Source: an uncultured Vampirovibrio sp. (GTDB lineage: Bacteria; Cyanobacteriota; Vampirovibrionia; Gastranaerophilales; Gastranaerophilaceae). From it: 64,000 nucleotides of DNA. The translations under genes were made by a program, and so were the position numbers. The stretch lies in contig CAJTLG010000010.1 of NCBI GenBank assembly GCA_910577395.1, positions 1 to 64,000 of the forward strand, written 5' to 3'. Within the stretch, counting starts at the first letter, position 1. Each line of letters begins with the position of its first letter. The notes under the pieces are model-generated. The model saw only the letters and a list, made by a program, of their open reading frames with translations. It did not search any database and was not told where the DNA came from. Positions 1 through 8,469 of the stretch are shown here, piece after piece.

Positions 1-1
1 C

Positions 2-253
2 GGATTGTATACAGAGGATGATGAAAAGAAGGGTGTATGTAAGATAAGTGAAACAGATATGAAGAGGATAGAAGGAAAAGGATTCGAGTATAAGGATACC
101 GTTACACCTTCAACAAATGAACTTACTTCTCTTTCTTACGGTAAGGCAGGTGCAGGCGGTGGCGGAGGAGGGTGGATAAGAGGGCTTGACCCGGGGAGGG
201 GAGGAGATGGGATGAATGGGTATGTATGTGTGTATTGGTATAATGAGGAGTAG
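2..253 (+). CDS. C-terminal end of a glycine-rich protein (partial)
   Basis: The frame is open to the left edge of the window and ends at TAG, so the true start lies outside. The visible 83 residues are hydrophilic and then run into a block with six consecutive glycines, followed by GRGGDG and an aromatic tail ending YVCVYWYNEE. Glycine-rich tails of this kind occur on surface adhesins, tail-fibre-like proteins and prepilin-like proteins, but no diagnostic domain is visible and no function is assigned. Confidence 0.6.
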   Translation, partial: GLYTEDDEKKGVCKISETDMKRIEGKGFEYKDTVTPSTNELTSLSYGKAGAGGGGGGWIRGLDPGRGGDGMNGYVCVYWYNEE

Positions 254-318
254 AGGATGGTAATTCAACTTTTATTAAGGTTCCGAAATATCATTTATGA
301 ACTGGTTTCAGAATCTAA

Positions 319-510
319 AGATTTGAAAAGTTCTCTTTCCATTGCAGGATATTTTGGACAAAGACACAAGGCGTCGTCTTTTATGTTTCCAAATCCGGTT
401 TCTTCTACCCTCACGACTCTTTAATGGTCTTTTTACCAAAATATCCTTCCATTACAAGAGAAATATACAAGTTTTTAGATGAACAACTTTTCGGGCGCTT
501 TTTTATGTAA
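319..510 (+). pseudogene. Possible 3' remnant of a decayed gene
   Basis: Bases 254-527 hold no intact gene. One frame is open for 63 codons after a stop at 316, lacks any good start codon, and ends with TAA inside the loop of the following terminator. Its translation is protein-like (for example SGFFYPHDSLMVFLPKYP) but unrecognised. A separate 54-codon ATG frame begins at 257 without convincing coding character. I read the segment as debris of a gene; it could also be noise. Confidence 0.25.
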
Positions 511-529
511 CCTTAAGCGCCCTTTTTTT
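493..529 (+). terminator. Rho-independent terminator
   Basis: An 8-bp GC-rich stem (493-500 with 515-522) is followed by seven T residues. It separates the glycine-rich gene and remnant from the promoter of the downstream RNA. Confidence 0.8.
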
Positions 530-556
530 GTGTTATTATTGTAAAACCCTTATAAG
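528..556 (+). promoter_or_regulatory. Sigma-70-type promoter of a tmRNA-like RNA
   Basis: TTGTGT at 528-533 and TATAAG at 551-556 are separated by exactly 17 bases. The expected start, about seven bases after the -10 box, falls on GGGG at 563-566, the usual 5' end of a tmRNA. No ribosome-binding site or start codon follows, which fits an RNA gene. Confidence 0.6.
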
Positions 557-562
557 AGTGTC

Positions 563-985
563 GGGGTTTAAGGATTTCGACAGAATGCCGCTGTATATAC
601 GGCAAAGGGGATATCGTCTAATGGCATATCACGGAAACGTGATTAAAAAATATCGCTTGTTTAGAGTTTAGGCACTATCAAGTCAAAAATTAATGCCTGT
701 TAATTAAATACAGCGCAAAATGCAGCTATGTAACGAATCAGGCACGCTTACCGGCGCCCCGCGATGCAATGGTGTTGCAGGTAAGTGTAAGGGCGCCGCA
801 CCAGGTACAAGCTGGCCTGGCCACTGCTACCCGAGTGATATATGGTCAGGTACACTCCGGAGCAGTAGTACCTATTATGCCGGCACCTTCAACAGTGCCG
901 GGTACAGCATTACCGGTGCCTGCAGTACAGGTTACTGCCCGTCTACTCTTGCCTTTTTGCGGTTCTTGCGCTGTATTGCCTGGAT
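563..985 (+). ncRNA. Candidate structured RNA with a tmRNA (ssrA)-like 5' end
   Basis: The predicted transcript begins GGGGUUU and carries UUCGACAG after 13 bases, the same spacing as known ssrA 5' ends such as Thermotoga. A 5-bp hairpin (TGCCG/CGGCA) follows, then ATCACG-GAAA-CGTGAT, as expected around the first pseudoknot. From 707 a 12-bp helix encloses a GC-rich region of stacked hairpins that could correspond to pseudoknots 2-4. Against the call, I find no matching T-arm, no acceptor 3' strand or CCA before aroF ends at 989, and no tag frame ending in the usual Ala-Ala. It could be a divergent or truncated tmRNA, one disrupted by an insertion, or another structured RNA. The 3' boundary is a guess. 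Confidence 0.4.
707..977. repeat. 12-bp inverted repeat bounding a GC-rich hairpin island
   Basis: AATACAGCGCAA at 707-718 is the exact reverse complement of 966-977. Between the arms are perfect stems: 753-759 with 791-797, 765-769 with 775-779, 848-853 with 868-873, 880-886 with 895-901, and 922-927 with 933-938. The segment is clearly richer in G+C than its neighbours. Two overlapping open frames cross it (from 720 and 769) but lack a ribosome-binding site and look incidental. Confidence 0.7.
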
Positions 986-988
986 ACA

Positions 989-2011
989 CTACACCAAGGC
1001 GCCCATTTTCTTATCCACAACCGGGGCAATTTTTTGGAGCTTGTTAAATAATTCTTTAAACTGTTCAGGATAAAGTGATTGAGCCCCATCGCAAAGAGCA
1101 CAGTCTGGTTCGTTGTGCACTTCAATCATAAGCCCGTCACAACCTGCCGCAACAGATGCCATAGACATTGGGGCCACCTTGTCCCTCAAACCCGTTCCAT
1201 GGCTTGGGTCTATAATTACAGGCAGGTGACTGAGTTTTTTGACCACAGGAATTGAGCATAAATCAAGAGTGTTTCTTGTTGCCCTTTCAAAAGTCCTTAT
1301 GCCCCTTTCACAAAGGATAACATCCCTGTTGCCGCCTGAAAGTATATATTCTGCCGCCATAAGCCATTCTTCAATGGTAGCGGAAAGCCCTCTTTTAATC
1401 ATTACAGGTTTATTCACATGGCTAAGCTCTTTTAGCAGGTTAAAATTCTGCATATTTCTTGCACCCACCTGCAAGATATCTACATATTTTAAAAATAGCG
1501 GAATTTGGTTAATTTCCATAACCTCGCTTGTCACAGCCATATTATATTTATCGGCAACTTTTCTTATTATTTTTAAGCCCTCTTCACCAAGACCTTGAAA
1601 GGCGTATGGGGATGTACGCGGCTTAAAAGCACCGCCCCTTATAATTTTTACACCGTAAGAGCTTAATTTTTCGGCACAAGCTTCCATTTGCGCTTCAGAT
1701 TCAACTGTGCATGGGCCTGCAATAATACCTGTATATCCGCCGCCGAATTTTTCCCCGTTAACATCAATTATAGTGTCTTCCGGTTTAAATATACGGCTTA
1801 CAAGTTTATAGGAAGAAGATATTTTTAAAACTTCTTTAACCCCGTCAATAAGTTCAAAATCCCTGGGGTCGATGGCATTTGCCCCAACTGCGCCGATTAC
1901 AGTGTGCATATCACCCTTTGAAACATGGGCGTCTCTGCCTTTTTTCTTTACAACCTCTATAACATTTTGAACCTGTTCTTCGCTTGCCCCATGGCGCATT
2001 ACTATTAACAT
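989..2011 (-). CDS. aroF: 3-deoxy-7-phosphoheptulonate synthase, type I-beta
   Basis: This enzyme condenses phosphoenolpyruvate and erythrose 4-phosphate, the first step of the shikimate pathway. The 340-residue protein has an N-terminal ferredoxin-like regulatory domain (about 1-66), as in the Thermotoga enzyme, then the TIM barrel with AGPCTVES (98-105), RGGAFKPRTSPYAFQG (125-140), LCERGIRTFE, IDPSHGTG and IEVHNEP. The start has a strong GGAGGAG site about nine bases upstream. It stands alone and is divergent from rsmE. Feedback control through the N-terminal domain is known for the family; the ligand here is not evident. Confidence 0.95.
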   Translation of the reverse strand: MLIVMRHGASEEQVQNVIEVVKKKGRDAHVSKGDMHTVIGAVGANAIDPRDFELIDGVKEVLKISSSYKLVSRIFKPEDTIIDVNGEKFGGGYTGIIAGPCTVESEAQMEACAEKLSSYGVKIIRGGAFKPRTSPYAFQGLGEEGLKIIRKVADKYNMAVTSEVMEINQIPLFLKYVDILQVGARNMQNFNLLKELSHVNKPVMIKRGLSATIEEWLMAAEYILSGGNRDVILCERGIRTFERATRNTLDLCSIPVVKKLSHLPVIIDPSHGTGLRDKVAPMSMASVAAGCDGLMIEVHNEPDCALCDGAQSLYPEQFKELFNKLQKIAPVVDKKMGALV

Positions 2012-2074
2012 ATTTCGTTTCTCCTCCGGTACCTTTTATAATATCACCAAAAAATTTTATGGTAAAATTCAATT

Positions 2075-2836
2075 ATGCCGCATTTTTTTATAAGCTCAAA
2101 TAACGCAAATGCCGGGGCATTAACCGTTAATGCCCCTGAAACCGTACACCACATTGCAAACGTTCTTCGGGTAAAAACCGGTGAAACAGTTAAATTTATT
2201 GACCAAAATGAAATTCAATATATAACAAAAATCACCGGAGTTTCAAAAAAAGAAATAAGAGCAGAAATTATAAAATCAGAAAAATCAACAAGAAAGCTGA
2301 AACATAACATATATTTAGCACAAAGTGTTTTAAAAAATGAGGCACAGGGGCTTTTAATTTCAAACGCCGCACAGCTTGGGATAAAGGGGGTCTATCCTTT
2401 TATTTCCGATTATTCAACTGCAAAAAAAACTGCCGGCATAAGATGTGAAAAATGGCAAAAAATAGCGGATGAAGCCTTTAAACAGTGTGAACGGGCAGAT
2501 AAAATGCAGGTTTTTAATGCATTATCCCTGAATGAAATACTTTCAAAATTCAAAAAAGAAAACATTATAATATTTGCCGAAAAAGACAGTAACTGCAAAA
2601 TATTTGAAGCGGTACAGGATATAAAAGATAATTCCGAAATACTTATTGTGATTGGCCCTGAGGGCGGATTTTCAGATATGGAATTTGATTTTTTTAAAAA
2701 CAGAGGCTACAAAATGGTAAGTCTTGGCAATTTAATTTTTAAGGCGCCAAATGCCGTTACGGCTGGGGCCGCAAATGTTATTTTTGCACTTGATTTAAAA
2801 GACCAAATTTCACAAAATAAACCGCAGAGGCAATAA
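2075..2836 (+). CDS. rsmE: 16S rRNA (uracil1498-N3)-methyltransferase
   Basis: A SPOUT-class enzyme that methylates U1498 of 16S rRNA. It has the family length (253 residues), a PUA-like N-terminus with HHIANVLRVKTGE, and the knot motifs IGPEGGFSDMEF and LGNLIFKAPNAV near the C-terminus. A TAAAAT -10 box ends seven bases before the ATG and no Shine-Dalgarno sequence is present, so the mRNA may be leaderless. The stop codon abuts the start of cca. Confidence 0.93.
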   Translation: MPHFFISSNNANAGALTVNAPETVHHIANVLRVKTGETVKFIDQNEIQYITKITGVSKKEIRAEIIKSEKSTRKLKHNIYLAQSVLKNEAQGLLISNAAQLGIKGVYPFISDYSTAKKTAGIRCEKWQKIADEAFKQCERADKMQVFNALSLNEILSKFKKENIIIFAEKDSNCKIFEAVQDIKDNSEILIVIGPEGGFSDMEFDFFKNRGYKMVSLGNLIFKAPNAVTAGAANVIFALDLKDQISQNKPQRQ

Positions 2837-4198
2837 ATGAAAAGCATAATTAAAAACATTATAGAAAATGACGTTTTTTTAAATAAAATCCGAAAACATT
2901 TAAATTCGGGCAGCGCTTATCTTGCGGGCGGATATATCAGAGATTTGGCAACAAAATTGAAGGGCTGCGGCAAAGATTTATCTGATATTAAAACACCCCA
3001 TGACAGAGATATTGTACTTTTCCATTGCGACACAGAAAACACTGCCCGAAACATTGCCGATTCTATGGGTGCAGCTTTTGTAGAGCTTGACCGTGAAAAC
3101 AAGATATACAGAATTGTGCTTGGGGAAGATTATGCAGATATTGCTCAAGGATTAAATAACAATGTTGATGATGATATAGACAGGCGCGATTTTACAATTA
3201 ATTCAATATTTTATGACCTCGGCAAGGGTGAATTCTATGATAAAAACAGGGGCTTTGAGGATATTGAAACCTGTACAATCAGGACAAAAGATTTAAAAAA
3301 CCTGTCCGGTGACCCCCTAAGAATGCTGCGCGCGTATAGATTTCAATCCCAGCTAGGTTTTAAGATAGAAAATGGTATTTCAAAATATATTAAAGACAAC
3401 GCCAAAACCCTTGATACTATTGCAAGAGAGCGAATTCACCAGGAAATAATGAAGATGTTTGAGGGTGAATTTTTAGTGCAAACTTTGCTTGAAATGTATG
3501 ATGCAGAATTTTTGGAAATTGTTTTCCCTTTCATAAAGAATATTAAAAAAATACCGCCAAATACGCACCACCACTTAGATTTAGTGCACCATTCAATTGA
3601 AACCGTAAATCATATAAGGATAAAAAAACCGCTTTTAAAGCTTGCTGCATTTTACCATGATATTGCAAAGCCCTTATGTTGGACAATTGAAGAGGAAACC
3701 GGCAGACACAGATTTATAGGGCACGATGAAAAGGGCGGGGAAATTGTAAAAGAAGAGCTTTCAAATTTAAAATTTTCAAAAAAACAGATTGAATATATAT
3801 CAAAGCTTGTAAAACACCATATATACCCTTCATCCCTTATGGCAACAGATGCCACAACAAAGGCTATGGCAAGGTTTATAAGAAAAATTCATCCCGATGT
3901 TGAAGATTTAATAGAGCTTGCACGTGCAGACAGACTTTCTGCAAGGGGCAAGGCTGTAACCGATGATATGGTAGAAAAAAACCTTAAAAATTTATCCGAC
4001 CTGCTTGGTTATTATGAGAGCATAAAAGAAACCCTGAAAGAAATACCAAAATTACTTGACGGTAAAGAAATAATGGAAATTTTAAATATCAGTGCCGGCC
4101 CGAAACTCGGTAGAATTATTAACGAACTTAAAGAAGCACAAATATCAGGAACGGTTAAAACAAAAGCGGATGCAATAAATTTTATTAAAGGCCTCTAA
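2837..4198 (+). CDS. cca: tRNA nucleotidyltransferase with HD domain (CCA-adding family)
   Basis: The protein adds or repairs the 3' CCA end of tRNAs. The 453 residues contain the class II polymerase-beta-like motif LAGGYIRD (29-36) with the catalytic pair DRD (56-58), RRDFTINSIFYDL, the RNA-binding motif GDPLRMLRAYRFQSQLGF, and an HD phosphohydrolase-like region with FYHDIAKP and HDEKGGE. It starts directly after the rsmE stop, so the two are surely cotranscribed. Whether it performs the full CCA addition or only the A step cannot be told from motifs. One tRNA in this window encodes CCA and the other does not. Confidence 0.92.
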   Translation: MKSIIKNIIENDVFLNKIRKHLNSGSAYLAGGYIRDLATKLKGCGKDLSDIKTPHDRDIVLFHCDTENTARNIADSMGAAFVELDRENKIYRIVLGEDYADIAQGLNNNVDDDIDRRDFTINSIFYDLGKGEFYDKNRGFEDIETCTIRTKDLKNLSGDPLRMLRAYRFQSQLGFKIENGISKYIKDNAKTLDTIARERIHQEIMKMFEGEFLVQTLLEMYDAEFLEIVFPFIKNIKKIPPNTHHHLDLVHHSIETVNHIRIKKPLLKLAAFYHDIAKPLCWTIEEETGRHRFIGHDEKGGEIVKEELSNLKFSKKQIEYISKLVKHHIYPSSLMATDATTKAMARFIRKIHPDVEDLIELARADRLSARGKAVTDDMVEKNLKNLSDLLGYYESIKETLKEIPKLLDGKEIMEILNISAGPKLGRIINELKEAQISGTVKTKADAINFIKGL

Positions 4199-4394
4199 AC
4201 CTTTGAATATAGGGAATTGTTTTGAATATATGAACTTTTGTAACAAATAGAGAGAAATCTGCAATTTTGTATTTAATATATACTTTATATATATGTAAGA
4301 AATAACAAAATAAAAAACCAAAAGCAAACATTTTATAAACACGATTTTTCCACACAAACCTAACTTCCTAACCTTCCCTTCCTATTAAAGATTT

Positions 4395-4420
4395 ACTCCC
4401 TCTTCCGGGGAGTTTTTTTT
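4395..4420 (+). terminator. Terminator of the rsmE-cca operon
   Basis: ACTCCC pairs with GGGAGT around a short loop and is followed by eight T residues. It lies between the convergent cca and sulfatase-like genes. The 4199-4394 stretch upstream shows no gene. Confidence 0.7.
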
Positions 4421-4422
4421 GA

Positions 4423-6093
4423 CTAAAATTTATAAACTTCAACGGTTTTTGTCATATCAAGAGGAATAGCTGATTGCGGAGCCACGTAGAAATATCTGTC
4501 TTTGACATTTTTAATACCAGTGTCAAAGTTTTCATTCATAAAATTAATGGAAAAATTTATCAGGCTGTTTGTACTTTTAAAATATTTTGCATCATAATCC
4601 GGATTGTAGTAGGCAAAAATAGTATTAAAATAATACTTATAATTCTCTTCCACTCTTTTATCATATTTTCTTAAATCAGCAAGCGGGAAAAACGGACGAA
4701 TACCATGGTCGCCCATTACAATAATTATCGGTTTTTGTTTTTGGTGTTTAGTTAAAATTCTATCAATATATTCAATTGTTTTCCTGTTTGCATATTTTAA
4801 AAACCCTAAATACGCCTTACTGTTAAGAAGTGTGGCATTTTGGTCTTCTTCCGTGTTTTCTCTTAAATTCGGCGGATTTAAATTACCGTTTTCATCATAG
4901 ATATATGGGTCATGTGGCATCAAAAAATGTATAAATACAAAACGTTTTGTATTATTATCTCTTTTTATAATGCTATCAGCACAGGAAAACATAGCCTGAA
5001 GCCTGTCTTCATTGTCATTTATATTATAATTTTCAAACAGTGGACCAAATACGGTTTTTCCCATAAAAAGTTTTAAAATACTTGTACTGATTGAACTTGT
5101 AGAATTATATGCTTCATCAATAACTCCTTCATCTATATGAAAGCCAATAGGCCAGGAATTTATATAATAAACCCTGTAGCCTGCATTTCGGGCAAGCTTA
5201 AACATTTTAGCATCATTTACTGCCTCTTGCGGTGTTTTATCGGATATATTTTCAACATAATCCGCGTTTAAAAACGATGGAATTGTATAAATTGTCTTAG
5301 AATAGTTGCTTTCAATATTATCCCAAACAACAAAGCCTTTATTTTGCAAAACATCTATAAAATCAGAATTGTCATATCCTAAGCTTTGAAGCCCCCTGCG
5401 GCCTGCATACATATCAAGCAAGATTATATACACATCCCTATTCGGTATTTTATTTGCTTTGAAATCCGTTTCGATATGACTTGTTTTTTTGAACAGAGCA
5501 GTACTGCGGGTTTTTATTAAATTAACTGCACCGTTTAAAAAACATATAGCAACCAGGGTTGCGGCAAAAGGTTTTAAAAAGGCAACAATTTTATTTATAC
5601 CATATAAGTAAATAACCGTAACAAGAAACGATACAGCCCCGCAATAAAAATGCAACAGCACAGGGGGGTTTATATCTATAAAACAAAACAACATTACTGA
5701 CAAAGCAAGAATTAATGCCTTACAATCGTTTTTAAAGAAATTTCTAAACAAAAAATAAAGAACATAAAACACTGCTATACAAACAAATGTGAAACAAAAA
5801 ACGCAAGAAGGAGGAATTCGCTCTATATTGTTTGCACAAAAATATAAAATTTTATATGCAGAAAGCAGTGAAAAAATAAATACCCAAAGCCCGCTAAGCC
5901 GGCATTCTTCATTGTTATATTTTCCGGCAGAAAAAACCGTACGGATAAGCACAACCAACAGACTGATTTCAAATAGCTTTAATATATAATACGAAAGTGA
6001 CATCTTCATATTAAAGAAGGCCTCAATAAGCGTAATTGTTAAAACTCCTAAAAAACAAATAAGAGAGGTAAAAAACAATCTTTTAGCGCTCAT
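4423..6093 (-). CDS. Membrane-anchored sulfatase-superfamily (LTA synthase/phosphotransferase-like) protein
   Basis: Five or so hydrophobic segments in the first 190 residues are followed by an alkaline-phosphatase-fold domain facing outward. Seen motifs are the metal-site strand VYIILLDMYAGRR (D227), a Y-T-I-P-S-F segment in the region where the nucleophile sits in relatives, HFLMPHDPYIYDENG, and VMGDHGIRPF near residue 459. Relatives transfer phosphoglycerol or phosphoethanolamine, or cleave sulfate, on surface glycans or lipids; the substrate is unknown here. It overlaps the upstream methyltransferase by 4 bp, giving a tightly coupled three-gene operon probably involved in cell-surface glycan modification. 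Confidence 0.8.
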   Translation of the reverse strand: MSAKRLFFTSLICFLGVLTITLIEAFFNMKMSLSYYILKLFEISLLVVLIRTVFSAGKYNNEECRLSGLWVFIFSLLSAYKILYFCANNIERIPPSCVFCFTFVCIAVFYVLYFLFRNFFKNDCKALILALSVMLFCFIDINPPVLLHFYCGAVSFLVTVIYLYGINKIVAFLKPFAATLVAICFLNGAVNLIKTRSTALFKKTSHIETDFKANKIPNRDVYIILLDMYAGRRGLQSLGYDNSDFIDVLQNKGFVVWDNIESNYSKTIYTIPSFLNADYVENISDKTPQEAVNDAKMFKLARNAGYRVYYINSWPIGFHIDEGVIDEAYNSTSSISTSILKLFMGKTVFGPLFENYNINDNEDRLQAMFSCADSIIKRDNNTKRFVFIHFLMPHDPYIYDENGNLNPPNLRENTEEDQNATLLNSKAYLGFLKYANRKTIEYIDRILTKHQKQKPIIIVMGDHGIRPFFPLADLRKYDKRVEENYKYYFNTIFAYYNPDYDAKYFKSTNSLINFSINFMNENFDTGIKNVKDRYFYVAPQSAIPLDMTKTVEVYKF

Positions 6094-7481
6094 TGTTTTT
6101 TCTCCATTAAATAAAGTGTGCGCTTTGTATCCGGTATTGGTTTAATTTCTGCAATATTATAAAATTCTTTAAATGAATTTTCAAAATTTTCTTTTGTATA
6201 ATCATCGAAAATATCTTCCCTATTTAAAAGCATAGTTTGAATTTTAGAGTCTTTTTTGTCTACAAATTCAATTATTAAATGTTTTGAAATTTCACTAAAA
6301 TATTTTGCAATACGATTAAACGGAATACTGTAAGTTATCCTTAAATGGTGGATAAGGGCAAGTGCAAGTATTAAATCAACCCCGCCTTTTAAATTTTTTA
6401 CCCTTTCTTTAAGGGTTTTTCTTTCACTGTTATCAAACCCCAGTGCAGGGGACGGGTTTGCTATATCAAAAACAAGAGGGAAAATATTCTTTTCACCGTT
6501 TGCCTTTACCTCATTATAATTTCTTTCAATTGCAAGTTTATCGATATCAAAGGCAGTTACCTTAGAACCGTTATCAGAAAATATTCTTGAAAAAATCCCA
6601 GTATTGCAGCCAAAATCCCAAACAGTTTTTGGTTGCATTTTACATCTGAAATTATCAATAATATCTTTTTTAGCCTTAAAACTATCATCAGTGTAGTTTG
6701 TATTAGAGTAATATTCGCCCCATTCGGTTTTGTATTTGTAAAGTTTTATGCTTAAAACCGTATCATAAAGGTTATCAATAATATTTAAAACCTGCTTTTT
6801 AGACATCCCGGCTTTGACTTCGGTTTTATTTTCCGAATATTTATCTTGCATTTTGCTATGGATAAAAATGTGTGCAAATAATCCAAGGTTAAATTTAGCA
6901 CTAACCGGCAAAAGCTTTGATGTCAACTCTAGCGATAAACCGTTAATATTACCTAACAATAAAGAACCCAGATTTAAATCAGTATACGCAATAAGCGCGA
7001 GCGGTGCCAGGAAATTTTCGCAAAACTGTCTGTATGCAGCCCAGGGTTTTTCTTTAAATTCTTCAAAAGACGATGTATCAATAAGTACCGGTTTATTATC
7101 TAAAAACTGAATATTAAAAGGGGTTGCATCCTTCAGGGTCATATCAAATTCAAGTGCAATCTTTTGTATTTCAAGTGTTGCAAGTGCAGCATCTTTAAGC
7201 TCCGAAAAACACCATTCCCAGGGGTAAGATATAAACACCTGCTCGGGTTTAATTATAATTTCGTCTTCACAGATTTTAATCTCTTTATGCTCTACAATAA
7301 GCCCGTTAGATGCAAGCTTTTTATAAAGGCCAGAATCCATAAATTTTTTATATGTTTTTATATATTTGGGATTAATTTTTCTGTATACTTCACCGTCTTG
7401 ATAAAATACTCTTGCATCAGGGTCCCTGAAAGACGAAGATTCCTCAAGACCCCCCCCCATTGGTTTTTTTATTTCTTCCAT
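6090..7481 (-). CDS. SAM-dependent methyltransferase with N-terminal kinase-like domain
   Basis: The C-terminal half is a class I methyltransferase with DFGCNTG (289-295), TAFDID and LALALIHHL. The N-terminal half carries KDATPFN (117-123) and PVLIDTSSFE (131-140), which resemble the catalytic and metal-binding loops of phosphotransferase/kinase folds. This arrangement is typical of NoeA-like proteins in polysaccharide loci. The annotated ATG lies inside the upstream small gene (38-bp overlap), just before an A7 and a G9 tract. A one-base slip in either tract would fuse the two frames, so the real start is uncertain. Confidence 0.8.
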   Translation of the reverse strand: MEEIKKPMGGGLEESSSFRDPDARVFYQDGEVYRKINPKYIKTYKKFMDSGLYKKLASNGLIVEHKEIKICEDEIIIKPEQVFISYPWEWCFSELKDAALATLEIQKIALEFDMTLKDATPFNIQFLDNKPVLIDTSSFEEFKEKPWAAYRQFCENFLAPLALIAYTDLNLGSLLLGNINGLSLELTSKLLPVSAKFNLGLFAHIFIHSKMQDKYSENKTEVKAGMSKKQVLNIIDNLYDTVLSIKLYKYKTEWGEYYSNTNYTDDSFKAKKDIIDNFRCKMQPKTVWDFGCNTGIFSRIFSDNGSKVTAFDIDKLAIERNYNEVKANGEKNIFPLVFDIANPSPALGFDNSERKTLKERVKNLKGGVDLILALALIHHLRITYSIPFNRIAKYFSEISKHLIIEFVDKKDSKIQTMLLNREDIFDDYTKENFENSFKEFYNIAEIKPIPDTKRTLYLMEKKQ

Positions 7482-7701
7482 CTTTAACCTTTTTTATACA
7501 ATCTGTAAGTTTTTGTTTCCACACCTTAAAAGTGCATCCTATACCCACAATGCCCGCAAGGATAACCTGTAAAATCATACTGCCGGTACCGGGGTCAAGA
7601 TAGGCATATGCGTTTTGAGGGCATATTGCATTCATTAAAATGCAGGCAAATAAAACCTTAAAACAATCGGCTAAAAACCGCCTTTTTATTTTTATACTCA
7701 T
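7444..7701 (-). CDS. Small membrane protein with YLDPGTGS motif
   Basis: An 85-residue protein with an N-terminal hydrophobic segment ending NAYA, likely a signal peptide or membrane anchor, then YLDPGTGSMILQ and a second hydrophobic segment of about 20 residues before a basic tail. Short YLDPGTGS proteins are, as I recall, usually encoded beside surface-glycan methyltransferases and sulfatase-like enzymes, as here. The function is unknown. The stop codon sits just after the G9 tract shared with the methyltransferase gene. Confidence 0.75.
   Translation of the reverse strand: MSIKIKRRFLADCFKVLFACILMNAICPQNAYAYLDPGTGSMILQVILAGIVGIGCTFKVWKQKLTDCIKKVKDGRNKKTNGGGS
7450..7458 (-). repeat. G9 homopolymer (C9 on the plus strand) in overlapping genes
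   Basis: Nine G residues lie within the last codons of the small YLDPGTGS gene and codons 8-11 of the methyltransferase. An A7 tract lies just upstream. Tracts of this length are prone to slippage. Confidence 0.9.
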
Positions 7702-7772
7702 ACACTCTCCCTGATACCGTTTATTGATTAGATTATAGCATAAAATAATTTTATCTCTGATATAATAACTTT

Positions 7773-8435
7773 ATGAAATTTGGTATAGAAATATTCATAA
7801 TTGAAATAATAGGCATTATAGCTTTTACAATATCAGGTGTCATTGTTGCATTTAAAAAACGTCTGGATTTACTTGGGGTTGTGACTTTGGGCACAATAAC
7901 AGCTGTTGGCGGCGGGGCACTTAGGGATATACTTTTGGGAATTTTGCCGCCTTCTATGTTTAAAAACGGTATATATGTGCTTTTTGCTTTTATAACAGCC
8001 ATTGTTTCGTTTTATATAGGTATATTTGCAATAAAAAAAATTAAACGCAAAAAAGTAAAATATTACAATTTAATCACATTCTTTGATGCAGTAGGGCTTG
8101 GGGTTTTTACGGTTGTCGGGACCAATACCGCTATTGTAAACGGTTTTGGCGATAATATTTTCCTCACTATTTTTGTAGGCGTTATAACGGGAGTTGGCGG
8201 CGGTGTAATCCGCGATATTATAGCAAATACTACACCTTTTATTATGTATAAAGATTTATATGCATCGTCTGCAATAATTGGTGCATGCCTTTATTATACG
8301 CTATACCAGCTGCACTCAAACAGTTTTCTGTGTATTTCAATATCAATATTTGCAACAATTTTTGTAAGGCTGCTTGCACAAAAATATAATCTCGGGTTAC
8401 CAAAATTTGGAGTTTACAAGAACGAAGAAGAATAA
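7773..8435 (+). CDS. TRIC/YadS-type (UPF0126) membrane channel or transporter
   Basis: Seven hydrophobic segments form two tandem copies of the family repeat, each ending in a conserved glycine-rich motif: TAVGGGALRDIL near residue 50 and TGVGGGVIRDII near residue 137. The family includes prokaryotic TRIC cation channels and glycine uptake proteins; the substrate is not determined. TATAAT at 7761-7766 ends seven bases before the ATG and no ribosome-binding site is present, suggesting a leaderless transcript. Confidence 0.9.
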   Translation: MKFGIEIFIIEIIGIIAFTISGVIVAFKKRLDLLGVVTLGTITAVGGGALRDILLGILPPSMFKNGIYVLFAFITAIVSFYIGIFAIKKIKRKKVKYYNLITFFDAVGLGVFTVVGTNTAIVNGFGDNIFLTIFVGVITGVGGGVIRDIIANTTPFIMYKDLYASSAIIGACLYYTLYQLHSNSFLCISISIFATIFVRLLAQKYNLGLPKFGVYKNEEE

Positions 8436-8469
8436 GCCTTGCAAATATTACTTTAGGAATAGTATTAGA

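Noticed and set aside
257..424. A 54-codon ATG frame after the glycine-rich gene.
   Set aside because: No Shine-Dalgarno and no coding character; another frame in the same place looks more protein-like and is itself only a remnant.
720..1073. Two overlapping open frames across the GC-rich island, one Cys/Gly/Ser/Thr-rich.
   Set aside because: No ribosome-binding site, both run into the antisense of aroF, and the region is better explained by its base-paired stems.
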